Assembly: GCA_002717145.1 (NCBI GenBank)
Contig: PBCP01000025.1
Span: forward strand, 1 to 41,572
Length of the DNA stretch: 41,572 nt
Source: Planctomycetaceae bacterium
GTDB lineage: Bacteria; Planctomycetota; Planctomycetia; Pirellulales; Pirellulaceae
Direction: 5' to 3'
Shown here: piece after piece, positions 33,418-41,572 of the stretch
Layout of the letters: the number at the start of each line of letters is the position of its first letter
Position numbering within the stretch: the first letter of the stretch is position 1
Translations under genes and position numbers: made by a program
The notes under the pieces: model-generated
The model's database searches: none
Told to the model about the DNA's origin: nothing
Seen by the model: only the letters and a program-made list of their open reading frames with translations

Positions 33418-33758
33418 TGGCCAAGTGTGACGAAGGGTATCTATGTCAGGTTTGTGGCCACGAAGTTGAGGGTATCGTGGACAGTGATCTGTATCTGCGT
33501 TATATCCTGGGGCTGGTGGACCCTGAGGTCCTGCACATTGCTTCGGAACGACATCTCAATTGTAACCCTACGCTATCGCAGTACATCGTGCACCCGGATT
33601 TCCCTGCCGTGGAAGTCGAGGGAGATTTTGATAAGCGACAGTTGGATACGGAGTTTGTAGCAATACGCGAGCGTGAAGTCACTAGTGGCTATCGACGGTT
33701 GCTGGAAGTCGCTCAGTCGGATATTGCAATTGTCGATTATCCGACAAAGCTGGATTAG
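33417..33758 (+). CDS. Small hypothetical CxxC protein coupled to dapB
   Basis: 113 residues, not recognised. The start ATG at 33417 shares one base with the dapB stop, so it is likely translated together with dapB. A cysteine cluster C4, C10 and C13 (CQVCGHEV), with C49 in SERHLNCNP, suggests a zinc site. The middle (LYLRYILGLVDPEVLHIA) is helical, followed by SQYIVHPDFPAVEVEGDFDKRQLD. There are no membrane segments. The family appears to be a small planctomycete-type protein; a role linked to lysine synthesis is only inferred from coupling. Confidence 0.7.
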   Translation: MAKCDEGYLCQVCGHEVEGIVDSDLYLRYILGLVDPEVLHIASERHLNCNPTLSQYIVHPDFPAVEVEGDFDKRQLDTEFVAIREREVTSGYRRLLEVAQSDIAIVDYPTKLD

Positions 33759-33837
33759 TGGTTAATCTGCTCGATTTCAACCAAATTGATATTGGCTTCC
33801 GAACGATGACGCCCGATGTCCGCGGCATGAGCTGCAA

Positions 33838-36800
33838 CTAATATCCTAGTACAGGCGCGAGCCAGCGTTCGACTTCCTGTATACTCATGCCTTTGCGTTG
33901 CGCATAGCTTTCGATTTGATCTCGCGTGATTCGATCTACGGCAAAATATCTGGATTCGGGATGAGCGAAATAGAGGCCACTCACACTGGCCGCAGGCATC
34001 ATCGCATAACTTTCGGTCAGTTTAACACCTATATTCTCTTCAACATCCAATAGCTTCCAGATGGTAGCCTTTTCGGTGTGGTCAGGCTGAGCGGGGTAAC
34101 CCGGAGCCGGACGAATACCGCGGTATGATTCAGTAATCAGTTCTTCATTCGATAGTGCTTCATCTGTTCCGTATCCCCAGTGCTGACGCACCTGTTGATG
34201 AAGATATTCGGCAAATGCTTCGGCAAGCCGATCTGCAATTGCTTTCACCATGATGGAATTGTAATCGTCGGACAGAGCTTCAAACTCCGCGGCCAATTCG
34301 GCACATCCAAAGCCTGTGGTTACGGCAAAGGCACCGATGTAATCCGCCCGACCTGAATCAGAGGGAGCTACGTAGTCTGCCAGTGATCGAAAGAAATCCT
34401 GACCTTTACGCTCGGTCTGCTGTCTCAGTGTGTGCAAACGAACTAGTTCCGTCTGGCGTTGCTCATTCCGGAATAACACAATGTCGTCATCAACAGCATT
34501 GGCCGGCCAGAACCCAAACACAGCCTTCGCTTGAAAAAGATCCTCGTCGATAATTCGCTTTAGCAGAGTCTGAGCATTGTCGAACAGCTCTTTAGCAGGC
34601 TCTCCCAGTTGAGGGTGTTCGAAAATGCGTGGATATTTTCCCCTTAATTCCCAGGTCATGAAAAAGGGGGTCCAATCGATGTATTCTACCAATTCGGCAA
34701 GCGATTGTTGCTCGATCACCCGAGTTCCAATGAAGTCAGGAGTTTGAATGTCCACAGTAGCCCAATCTGTCGTAAAACGATTGGATAGTGCGTTCTGATA
34801 GCTTACAGAATTTACCTGACGGTCTTCAAAAGCTCGAACCAATTCTGCTTGTTTCTCCCGATTTGCATCGGCATACGATTGTTTGTTGTTGCTTAGTAAG
34901 GACTCCACAACACCGACACTGCGAGACGCATCCATAACATGAATAACAGGTTGCTCATACTGTGGAGCGATCTTTACCGCCGTATGTTTGGCACTAGTAG
35001 TTGCACCGCCAATCAAAAGAGGAATTTGCATTCCCAGACGAGTCATTTCTTTCGCGACATACACCATCTCATCCAGGCTCGGCGTGATTAGCCCTGAGAG
35101 GCCAATGATATCCACATTCTCCTGTTTCGCTACCTCCAGGATTTTTTCGCTCGGGACCATGACGCCAAGGTCGATGATTTCAAAATTATTACAGCCAAGA
35201 ACGACTCCGACGATATTCTTACCGATATCGTGAACATCTCCCTTCACAGTGGCCATGAGGACTTTGCCACGACTGGAGTTTTCATCGAGACCAGCGGCTC
35301 TCTTTTCTTCATCCATGAATGGAAGCAGATAGTTCACCGCTTTTTTCATGACCCGAGCAGATTTCACGACCTGTGGTAGAAACATTTTCCCAGCACCAAA
35401 AAGGTCGCCCACAATCGTCATGCCGTCCATCAACGGCCCTTCAATCACCTGCAATGCCCGTTCGGTGGTTTGGCGGAATTCTTCGACGTCTTCTTCAATG
35501 AATTTGTCGATCCCTTTCACCATCGAATGACTCAACCGCTCTTCAACGTTAGCCTCTCTCCAGCTCAGATCTTCCTCAATCTTTTTTCCGCCCTGCCCCT
35601 TTACGGTTTCCGCAAACGCCAGCAGACGATCGGTAGCATCTTCGCGGCGATTTAGTAGCACATCTTCGACGTGTTCCAGCAGATCTTTGGGAATCTCTTC
35701 ATAGATTTCAAGTTGGCCGGCATTGACGATTCCCATATCCAAACCGGCTTTGATGGCATGGAATAGAAAGGCAGAATGCATAGCCTCACGTACGACATCG
35801 TTGCCACGAAATGAAAATGAGATATTGCTAACACCACCTGAAACTTTGGCACCTGGACAAGTCTGTTTGATTTGTCGGGTCGCCTCGATGAAATTCACCG
35901 CGTAGTTGTCGTGTTCGGTAATTCCCGTGGCAACGGTGAGGATATTGGGGTCGAAAATAATATCATTCGGAGGGAAACCAATTTCTTTGGTTAAAAGATC
36001 ATAAGCGCGTTTACAAATACGCACTTTCTCGTCCGTTTCCACGGCCTGGCCTTGTTCATCAAATGCCATGACAACGGTAGCAGCACCATATTGACGTATC
36101 AGTCTGGCACGGCGCAGAAATTCGTCTTCCCCATCCTTCAGGCTGATGGAATTAACAATGGCTTTGCCTTGCACGCAGCGGAGTCCGGATTCGATGACGG
36201 ACCATTTGGAACTGTCGATCATCACGGGGACTCGGGCAATATCCGGTTCTGCTGCAATCAGGTTTAAGTAGCGAGCCATTGCAGCTTCGCCATCGAGCAG
36301 AGCATCGTCCATATTGATGTCGATAACAGCCGCTCCTCCCAGTACTTGCTGACGAGCCACTTCGACTGCTTCTTCGTACTGGTCGTTTCGGATTAATCGC
36401 GCAAAACGACGGGAACCGGTGACATTGGTTCGTTCACCAATCATGAGGAAATTGGAATCATCCCGGAGTGTCAGTGGTTCCTGGCCACTGAGTCTCATGA
36501 GAGGCTCGACAGATGCCAGTTCACGAGGAGGCATGTTTTCGGCGGCTTTAGCGATCGCTGCAATATATTCTGGTGTTGTGCCGCAACATCCTCCCAAAAT
36601 GTTGACCCACTGATTGGAGAGGAAGTCCTGTAAATGGCCGGCCATTTCAACCGGAGTTTGATCGAAGCCTCCGAACTCGTTCGGCAGTCCCGCATTAGGG
36701 TGGCAACTGATATGGACTGGCGCGATACGAGACAGTTCTTCCACATAGGGCCTCATCTTTTCGGCACCTAAGGCACAGTTGATCCCTACGCTCAATAAGT

Positions 36801-37518
36801 CAAAATGTGAAATGCTGTTCCAGAAGGCTTCGATTGTCTGGCCGGTTAGAGTACGGCCTGCTTCGTCGGTAATTGTGACCGAAGCCATGACAGGTAGATT
36901 GACATTGTGATCTGCAAAGTATTTTTCAATCGCGAAAAGACAGGCTTTGAGGTTAAGTGTGTCAAAGGTCGTTTCAGGAAACAAAATGTCAACGCCAGCG
37001 TCTACCAAGGCTGAAACTTGAGCATAATACGAATCCACATGTTTGTTAAAAGTTACTTCGCGGAAGCCGGGGTCCTCTACCTTAGGTGAAATAGAACAGG
37101 TTTTTGTGGTGGGGCCGATCGAGCCAGCAACAAAACGAGGTTTGTCCGGATTGTCGTTGGTAAACTCGTCACAGGCTCGTCGTGCTGCCTGGACTGCGGC
37201 GACATTGATGTCATAGACCAGATCAGGCAAATCGAATTCGGCCATGCCGATCGGAGTGGCACCAAAGGTGTTGGTTTCCACAATGTCAGCACCAGCCGCA
37301 AGGAATTTTCTATGGATGTCCGTCAGAGTGTCAGGATGAGTCAACGCAATAAGGTCAACGAAATTCTTGACGTCTTTGTGATGGTCGGCAAATTGTTTTC
37401 CACGAATCGTCTTTTCGTCAAATCCCAGAGAGAAGACAGTGGTCCCCATCGCGCCATCGAGTATCATCACGCGTTTTTGCATGATGTCTTTCAGTTCGTC
37501 GGTTCGGTTATTGGTCAC
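33838..37518 (-). CDS. metH: Cobalamin-dependent methionine synthase
   Basis: Transfers a methyl group from methyltetrahydrofolate to homocysteine through methylcobalamin. The 1226-residue, four-module protein is complete. The homocysteine domain has zinc ligands C248 (GINCALG) and C311-C312 (LGGCCGTT). The folate domain starts at about MIGERTN (359-365). The cobalamin cap and Rossmann domains carry D761-x-H763-x-x-G766 (DVHDIG), with H763 the lower cobalt ligand. The C-terminal activation domain has [12 protein letters not shown]. The start is a GTG at 37518, favoured over ATG 37482 because the N-terminal helix [20 protein letters not shown] resembles E. coli MetH. I looked for a cobalamin riboswitch in the 180 bp upstream and did not see one. 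Confidence 0.96.
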   Translation of the reverse strand: MTNNRTDELKDIMQKRVMILDGAMGTTVFSLGFDEKTIRGKQFADHHKDVKNFVDLIALTHPDTLTDIHRKFLAAGADIVETNTFGATPIGMAEFDLPDLVYDINVAAVQAARRACDEFTNDNPDKPRFVAGSIGPTTKTCSISPKVEDPGFREVTFNKHVDSYYAQVSALVDAGVDILFPETTFDTLNLKACLFAIEKYFADHNVNLPVMASVTITDEAGRTLTGQTIEAFWNSISHFDLLSVGINCALGAEKMRPYVEELSRIAPVHISCHPNAGLPNEFGGFDQTPVEMAGHLQDFLSNQWVNILGGCCGTTPEYIAAIAKAAENMPPRELASVEPLMRLSGQEPLTLRDDSNFLMIGERTNVTGSRRFARLIRNDQYEEAVEVARQQVLGGAAVIDINMDDALLDGEAAMARYLNLIAAEPDIARVPVMIDSSKWSVIESGLRCVQGKAIVNSISLKDGEDEFLRRARLIRQYGAATVVMAFDEQGQAVETDEKVRICKRAYDLLTKEIGFPPNDIIFDPNILTVATGITEHDNYAVNFIEATRQIKQTCPGAKVSGGVSNISFSFRGNDVVREAMHSAFLFHAIKAGLDMGIVNAGQLEIYEEIPKDLLEHVEDVLLNRREDATDRLLAFAETVKGQGGKKIEEDLSWREANVEERLSHSMVKGIDKFIEEDVEEFRQTTERALQVIEGPLMDGMTIVGDLFGAGKMFLPQVVKSARVMKKAVNYLLPFMDEEKRAAGLDENSSRGKVLMATVKGDVHDIGKNIVGVVLGCNNFEIIDLGVMVPSEKILEVAKQENVDIIGLSGLITPSLDEMVYVAKEMTRLGMQIPLLIGGATTSAKHTAVKIAPQYEQPVIHVMDASRSVGVVESLLSNNKQSYADANREKQAELVRAFEDRQVNSVSYQNALSNRFTTDWATVDIQTPDFIGTRVIEQQSLAELVEYIDWTPFFMTWELRGKYPRIFEHPQLGEPAKELFDNAQTLLKRIIDEDLFQAKAVFGFWPANAVDDDIVLFRNEQRQTELVRLHTLRQQTERKGQDFFRSLADYVAPSDSGRADYIGAFAVTTGFGCAELAAEFEALSDDYNSIMVKAIADRLAEAFAEYLHQQVRQHWGYGTDEALSNEELITESYRGIRPAPGYPAQPDHTEKATIWKLLDVEENIGVKLTESYAMMPAASVSGLYFAHPESRYFAVDRITRDQIESYAQRKGMSIQEVERWLAPVLGY

Positions 37519-37603
37519 GGTGGGATTTAACTCGTTGAAGGGGATATGGCTGACTTCGACTATAGCTCAGTTGCGATAGAACTCTATTCAGACGTCACTC
37601 AAT

Positions 37604-37627
37604 TAGGCAATCTCTTATTATTGCCTA
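37604..37627. terminator. 8-bp hairpin between the glycosyltransferase and metH genes
   Basis: TAGGCAAT (37604-37611) and ATTGCCTA (37620-37627) pair perfectly around an 8-nt loop. It lies about 70 bp downstream of the glycosyltransferase stop and 86 bp upstream of metH, both on the minus strand. It could be a weak transcript end or part of the metH leader. There is no T-run. Confidence 0.35.
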
Positions 37628-37698
37628 TGAGCCAAAACTAACAACTACCGATAACTTCACGAAGGTTATACATTTTTCCTTGTCGCCTTTACCCGTAT

Positions 37699-39225
37699 TC
37701 ACTCAAGCGTTTGAAAAGAATAAAGATTGACTTTGCCGGGAAGGCGATGATCGATAAATCCATCCTCGCCAAATAATCGTCCCAGCACCTGTTTCACTCG
37801 TTTGTTGTGGGAATATCCACGAACGATCAGCCAGCCTTTCGGCGTTGTTCTCAGCTTAGCGGCTAATTTAAGTGAATTTCGATACTCTGAAACAGGCTCA
37901 ATCGTTAATTGTTCTGTCACAGGATACATGCCGAACAGCGGGAAGCAACAGTACTCTGCCGTAGTGATATTTTCTGTATGTAATGTAGCGGCAAGTTCGG
38001 GTAATCGTGTGTCTTCCACTAAGCCGGCGGCCAACAGAATGGTGTCATCAGGTTCAGCGGATTCGTTGAGGCGTTTGACCACCGCGTTCCAGTGTTCCGT
38101 TTTGACAGTAATGGTTCCTTGTCGATAACTATCGATCACCTTGCTGTCGAAGGTTAAAAAGATTGCCAGGCTGCTAAAGGTGAGGCATATCGTTAACGCC
38201 GTGGAATGAAGATGTCTGTCGACCGCATGCACACAAATTCCACAAAACAGACTGAAAGCAGGCAGGCAGATTACTAAGTATCGAGGGAAGAACCAGTTAA
38301 TCCAATCAAGGCGTGTGGTTGCCCAGGCCGTTAGGTAAGGCAGCACAGCCATCATCAAAGCGCCCCGGAAAAGTGGTTTCAATTCTCCTAGCTTTGGTCG
38401 TGAAACTAAAAGGAAAACCAAAGGTAACATGATCAGACTGACGATGGGCAATTTTGTCATCAATGCCTGTATTGTGGCAGATTGGGCACGTATAAAGGTG
38501 CCCCATTGGCTTCGATGGATATAGATGCTTTCCAGGGTGTCAAATTGAGTTGCCAGAATTGCAGTCAGGGCGCAAGCCTGAACGAAAACTAGCTTTAGTC
38601 TTTTCGTAGACGAAGTCGGGCGAATCAATAGATGAGCCAGCATAAGGCTAACGATCGCCGGAATTGCCATGTAATGAGTGTAAAAACATAAGGCGGCCAC
38701 AATCAGCCAGAGTACTTCTCGTCGCCAAAAGCTCCTGTTTTTCTGCCGTTTATCAGTGGTGCCTATAGTTGTCCATCGGTCAGCGCTAATGCAAAACAAG
38801 ATTAGCACCAGAAGTGTTAGCAAACTGTAAGATCTCGCTTCCAACGCAAAAATCAGTTGAATGTGTCCGGTCGCAAAGGAAAGAGAGGTTAGCAGAGTGG
38901 CAAAGAGTCTAAATTTATATTTCCAACAGAACCAATTAAGCATGGCCACCGAGCAACACGCACAGACAACTGAAAAAATTCTCAGCGTCGATTCTGTATG
39001 CCCGGTGATGTTAACCAGAAACTTCAATATGTAGAAATATAGAGGAGACTGATTGCCGGCATTGGCTCGCTCGTGAATGGAACCGTAATCTCCGGATAAC
39101 GTCCAGGATGTATGGAGTTCATCGATCCACAAAGGCAGCCCCAGATAACCAAGGGAGATGAATACAATCACCGCAATGCCAACCGCTGTTGAATAAAAGT
39201 AGATCGAAGTGCGTGGAGTAGTCAT
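37699..39225 (-). CDS. Membrane glycosyltransferase, GT-C fold (ArnT/PMT-like family)
   Basis: Likely transfers a sugar from a lipid-phosphate donor at the outer face of the inner membrane. From ATG 39225 the product is 508 residues (a TTG at 39261 would add 12). About ten hydrophobic segments fill residues 10-380. The first periplasmic loop carries LPLWIDELHTSW with D35-E36, the acidic catalytic motif of GT-C enzymes, followed by NQSPLYFYILKFL, typical of the GT39/PMT-like group. A soluble C-terminal domain (about 385-508) with KTEHWNAVVKRLNESAEPDD follows. Acceptor unknown. It lies 93 bp after the metallophosphoesterase-like gene on the same strand. Confidence 0.8.
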   Translation of the reverse strand: MTTPRTSIYFYSTAVGIAVIVFISLGYLGLPLWIDELHTSWTLSGDYGSIHERANAGNQSPLYFYILKFLVNITGHTESTLRIFSVVCACCSVAMLNWFCWKYKFRLFATLLTSLSFATGHIQLIFALEARSYSLLTLLVLILFCISADRWTTIGTTDKRQKNRSFWRREVLWLIVAALCFYTHYMAIPAIVSLMLAHLLIRPTSSTKRLKLVFVQACALTAILATQFDTLESIYIHRSQWGTFIRAQSATIQALMTKLPIVSLIMLPLVFLLVSRPKLGELKPLFRGALMMAVLPYLTAWATTRLDWINWFFPRYLVICLPAFSLFCGICVHAVDRHLHSTALTICLTFSSLAIFLTFDSKVIDSYRQGTITVKTEHWNAVVKRLNESAEPDDTILLAAGLVEDTRLPELAATLHTENITTAEYCCFPLFGMYPVTEQLTIEPVSEYRNSLKLAAKLRTTPKGWLIVRGYSHNKRVKQVLGRLFGEDGFIDHRLPGKVNLYSFQTLE

Positions 39226-39318
39226 GGATTTGCTTAGGTCTGTCAGGCGTCTTTCAACCAAGAGCCCGAAGCTCTTGTTAATCGTAGTCTAATCAACGAT
39301 TTGCAAGATTCGTAACGC

Positions 39319-40101
39319 TTAGTGGTATCCTGCGGCACGTTCTTTTTGGGGAAGTATTTCTAGACAGGTCGTCCACCAACCGGTATGGATTGTTTCAATG
39401 AATTCGTCGGGTAACCCCTCCTGACTCATTTCACGTCCTAATCGTTGGTAGTCGTAATCAACAGGATGAAATTGATGTTCAATGGATGAACCGGAGATTT
39501 CCAGTGTCGTGAACCAGACGTGTGTATTCCCATCATTTTCGGGGCGTCCGAGTACACCCACGTTGACGTAACGACCACTAGCAGTTTGAGCATCCCACTT
39601 GATACCCGAATGGGTGCCAGCAATGAAGTCCACTTCACGTTGGTTTAGCAATAAATCTATGAAATGCAGAGGTGTGGTGGACTCCCACAAAAACTCATTG
39701 GTTCTACGCGGACTACCATGACATAACAGAAGACGTTGTCCTTCAACCTCGATTTCTATTTCAGCGGGTAGAGACCTCAACCATGTTTTGTGTTCATCGT
39801 TGGTATTCGCCAGAGTGTAGTCATAGCTGATTTGGGCAAAATGATTATCTCTGGCATCTGTATACCCACATTGACAGTCAGCCAGATCATTTCCAACGCT
39901 GTCGTCATAATTGCCCTGGATGCATAGGATGTTGTTGTCTGTCAAAAGAGGGAAGGCTCGATTCGGATACGGTCCGAATGCTCCAATGTCTCCTAAACAG
40001 TAGATTTCATCCACGCCGATTTTTTGTGCCTTAGCGATCGCCGCCTCGAGAGCTAGATAATTATTATAAACACCACCAAATAACGCGAGTCTTGTACTCA
40101 T
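39319..40101 (-). CDS. Metallophosphoesterase-like protein with degenerate first metal motif
   Basis: A calcineurin-like fold of 260 residues. Visible motifs are CLGDIGAFGPYPN (D38), IQGNYDDSVG (N64), LLCHGSPR, and an AGTHSG segment near 165. In the usual first motif (D-x-H-G-N) the residues read GG10-V-Y12-N-N, so the aspartate and histidine that hold metal 1 are missing. The histidine of the GNHD motif is also a tyrosine (Y65). A C76-x-C78 pair follows. Activity may be altered, single-metal, or lost. The ATG overlaps the radical SAM stop by 4 bp (40098-40101), implying coupled translation and a shared role. Confidence 0.75.
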   Translation of the reverse strand: MSTRLALFGGVYNNYLALEAAIAKAQKIGVDEIYCLGDIGAFGPYPNRAFPLLTDNNILCIQGNYDDSVGNDLADCQCGYTDARDNHFAQISYDYTLANTNDEHKTWLRSLPAEIEIEVEGQRLLLCHGSPRRTNEFLWESTTPLHFIDLLLNQREVDFIAGTHSGIKWDAQTASGRYVNVGVLGRPENDGNTHVWFTTLEISGSSIEHQFHPVDYDYQRLGREMSQEGLPDEFIETIHTGWWTTCLEILPQKERAAGYH

Positions 40102-41003
40102 GCTTCGATTCCGGTTGCCAAATTACGGGTAGAGATATTCGAACAAATGGCTCCGTATTGATAACAGGTATAGCAGGCTCCATGCGTAATGTTGAATGGC
40201 GTATCGACGGCCTCCTGCAGTGTGTTACCCAACAAAGAGTCAGCGGAGTCAATCAGGATAGGACAAACGTGTACGCCTCTGTCAGTTACAATTCTGGCAT
40301 GCTCACAAACTAATTGCGTTACGTCAAACTGCTTGAGCATTTCTGAAGTAACTCGCTGATGTTTTGAATAACCACCGTTGCGATTCTCTTCCGCTCCGAT
40401 TTTTAGCGTCGGTAGCAATTTGATTCTTGGATGCTTGTAGCCATGTCTCTTCAGAATTTTATAGAATGCCCCCAGTACAAGTTGGTCTTCAGAGTCTGGC
40501 CACGTTCGGGTTGCAGTGATAATTGGCAGGAATCCGTGGCTAACAAGTTGAGTTACACCACGAATTGCTCTTTCAAACGTGCCCTGCCCACGGATCGGAT
40601 CGTTCGTGTCCGCACTGAAACCGTCGATTGAAACACGGAACTCCAGACTGTAGCGACTTTGCTCCTGAGCGATTCGTAGCCGGCTGAGCCATTCTTCTTT
40701 CATGACAGTCGCATTGGTGAGAACGGTTGCGGGGCCATATTGCAAAGTATCGATTAAGATGTCTGTCATTTCCGGATTGAGAAACGGTTCACCTCCGGTA
40801 AAGTAATATCCCTTGACTCCCAAAATGGCACTTTGCTTGAGATGCCCTTGAATGTCGTCACGTGAAAGGAATTCAAAGTTGCGGTTATGTGGGCTACATG
40901 AAATAAAGCAGTGCTGGCAAGTTAAGTTGCATCTGGTACCGGAAACCTGAAACCAAAGTTCGTCGAGGTGTGAAAGAGAAACTCTGACGCTTGATTTATT
41001 CAT
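40098..41003 (-). CDS. Radical SAM protein with C-terminal cysteine cluster
   Basis: Uses a 4Fe-4S cluster and S-adenosylmethionine for radical chemistry. The 301-residue protein has the cluster motif C25-x3-C29-x2-C32 (GTRCNLTCQHC), GGEPF at 70-74, and a TIM-barrel pattern (VLTNATVM, RVSIDGFSADTNDPIRG). C-terminal cysteines at 233, 247, 277, 280 and 287 (VCEHARI, HVCPILID, ACYTCYQYGAIC) suggest a SPASM/twitch-like region with at least one auxiliary cluster. Such proteins often modify peptides or oxidise alcohols, but the substrate is not visible. AAGGAG lies about 7 nt before the ATG. It is coupled to the metallophosphoesterase-like gene downstream and follows the FAD enzyme gene by 43 bp. 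Confidence 0.88.
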   Translation of the reverse strand: MNKSSVRVSLSHLDELWFQVSGTRCNLTCQHCFISCSPHNRNFEFLSRDDIQGHLKQSAILGVKGYYFTGGEPFLNPEMTDILIDTLQYGPATVLTNATVMKEEWLSRLRIAQEQSRYSLEFRVSIDGFSADTNDPIRGQGTFERAIRGVTQLVSHGFLPIITATRTWPDSEDQLVLGAFYKILKRHGYKHPRIKLLPTLKIGAEENRNGGYSKHQRVTSEMLKQFDVTQLVCEHARIVTDRGVHVCPILIDSADSLLGNTLQEAVDTPFNITHGACYTCYQYGAICSNISTRNLATGIEA

Positions 41004-41046
41004 CGTACTCTCCTTCGTGATTCGCTAGCATTAAAAACAAAAGGTA

Positions 41047-41572
41047 CTACGAGGTCGAAAACGTTTGATAGATGTCCAGTGTTTCACGATCTCCAATAAG
41101 TTGAAACAGTTGGACGATTTGCTGTAGGCCGGTATTGAATAGGAAGCCGGAATGACGGCCATAGCTCTTAATCCCAAGTTGATAGAAATTTGGCTCTGGA
41201 TTTTTTAAAAGTCCGCTAGACCCCAGGGTGATGTCCAGGCAATTGTCTTTGTCCTGGCTCAACAGGCTGGCCGCAAGTTTTATCGAACCTTCCGTCGCAT
41301 AGCATTGATGAATCTGTAATTCTTTATAGATTGAGTTATCGACCAGATATCCGGTCAAACCGTACACGCGGTCAAACCAATGCCAATCTAAGGTCGTTGT
41401 GTGTTCCTCGCTCATGCCACCCTCGCGATCACTATTGTCTTTCTGATAGATACCGAGTTGCAGGCTTGTCGGGTTTTGGCTTTCACCGACCTGCAATGAG
41501 TCGATAGCAGCATGAGGCAATAGTTGGATTGCTTTTTCATCCACCAGAGTGTGTAAATCCTGCACGATACGA
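41047..41572 (-). CDS. FAD/NAD(P)-binding oxidoreductase, C-terminal part (runs off right edge)
   Basis: The frame is open to the window edge; at least 174 residues are seen and the N-terminal nucleotide-binding Rossmann domain lies outside. The C-terminal segment PEPNFYQLGIKSYGRHSGFLFNTGLQQI matches the end of flavin-dependent pyridine-nucleotide oxidoreductases/monooxygenases of the 'NFF-LG-KSYGR-S-FLL--G-QQ' type. The start of the gene cannot be seen. It probably heads the cassette with the radical SAM and metallophosphoesterase-like genes (gap 43 bp, same strand). Confidence 0.65.
   Translation of the reverse strand, partial: RIVQDLHTLVDEKAIQLLPHAAIDSLQVGESQNPTSLQLGIYQKDNSDREGGMSEEHTTTLDWHWFDRVYGLTGYLVDNSIYKELQIHQCYATEGSIKLAASLLSQDKDNCLDITLGSSGLLKNPEPNFYQLGIKSYGRHSGFLFNTGLQQIVQLFQLIGDRETLDIYQTFSTS

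Noticed and set aside
37519..37698. Cobalamin or SAM riboswitch upstream of metH
   Set aside because: I looked for B12-box-like and SAM-box-like sequence and a large structured leader. Only an 8-bp hairpin was found, and it can equally be the end of the preceding transcript.

Overview
The window looks like chromosomal core DNA from a member of the Planctomycetota (Pirellulaceae-like is my best guess). The base composition is fairly balanced and there are no mobile elements. The reasons are inferential: very large two-gene ResB/CcsA cytochrome c maturation proteins, GatCAB amidotransferase, a planctomycete-style ExbB-like operon with two ExbD-like partners, a membrane protein with an excisionase-type helix-turn-helix and long acidic repeats, and many genes without a clear Shine-Dalgarno site. 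I saw no tRNA, rRNA, CRISPR array, insertion sequence or prophage.

Layout. 1-191: 5' end of a XerC/D-type tyrosine recombinase running off the left edge (minus). 489-2790: galE and a PlsC-like acyltransferase (plus). 2787-5195: a translation-termination block on the minus strand, rpmE - prfA - prmC, in which prfA (release factor 1) is cut by an in-frame TAA. 5388-6527: aroC (minus). 6663-7670: SBF-like transporter (plus). 7688-15274: cytochrome c maturation unit on the minus strand, a ResB-like protein with a beta-propeller insert, a giant CcsA-like protein and an AsmA-like protein, behind a good sigma70-type promoter. 15630-17721: two minus-strand planctomycete proteins, one with a helix-turn-helix, repeats and two membrane segments, one secreted.

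18162-22021 is a tightly packed plus-strand operon encoding a MotA/TolQ/ExbB-type channel and two single-span ExbD/TolR-like partners. Only the second partner has an aspartate at the start of its membrane helix. 22044-27175 (minus) holds rpmB, then gatC-gatA-gatB and bioA, with a long structured terminator or attenuator between rpmB and gatC. 27507-29759 (plus) has a secreted thioredoxin-fold protein without catalytic cysteines, followed by an inositol-monophosphatase-family (HisN-like) gene. 29810-30822 (minus) is dksA-lspA behind a near-consensus promoter. 31135-33758 (plus) is thrC, dapB and a small CxxC protein. 33838-37518 (minus) is metH. 37699-41572 (minus) is an FAD/NAD(P) oxidoreductase (partial), a radical SAM protein and a translationally coupled metallophosphoesterase-like protein, then a GT-C glycosyltransferase.

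The most unusual points are the UAA codon inside the gene for the factor that reads UAA, the ExbB-type system with one acidic and one non-acidic partner, the YWTD-type propeller inside a ResB protein, and the radical SAM / degenerate metallophosphoesterase / FAD enzyme cassette at the right edge.
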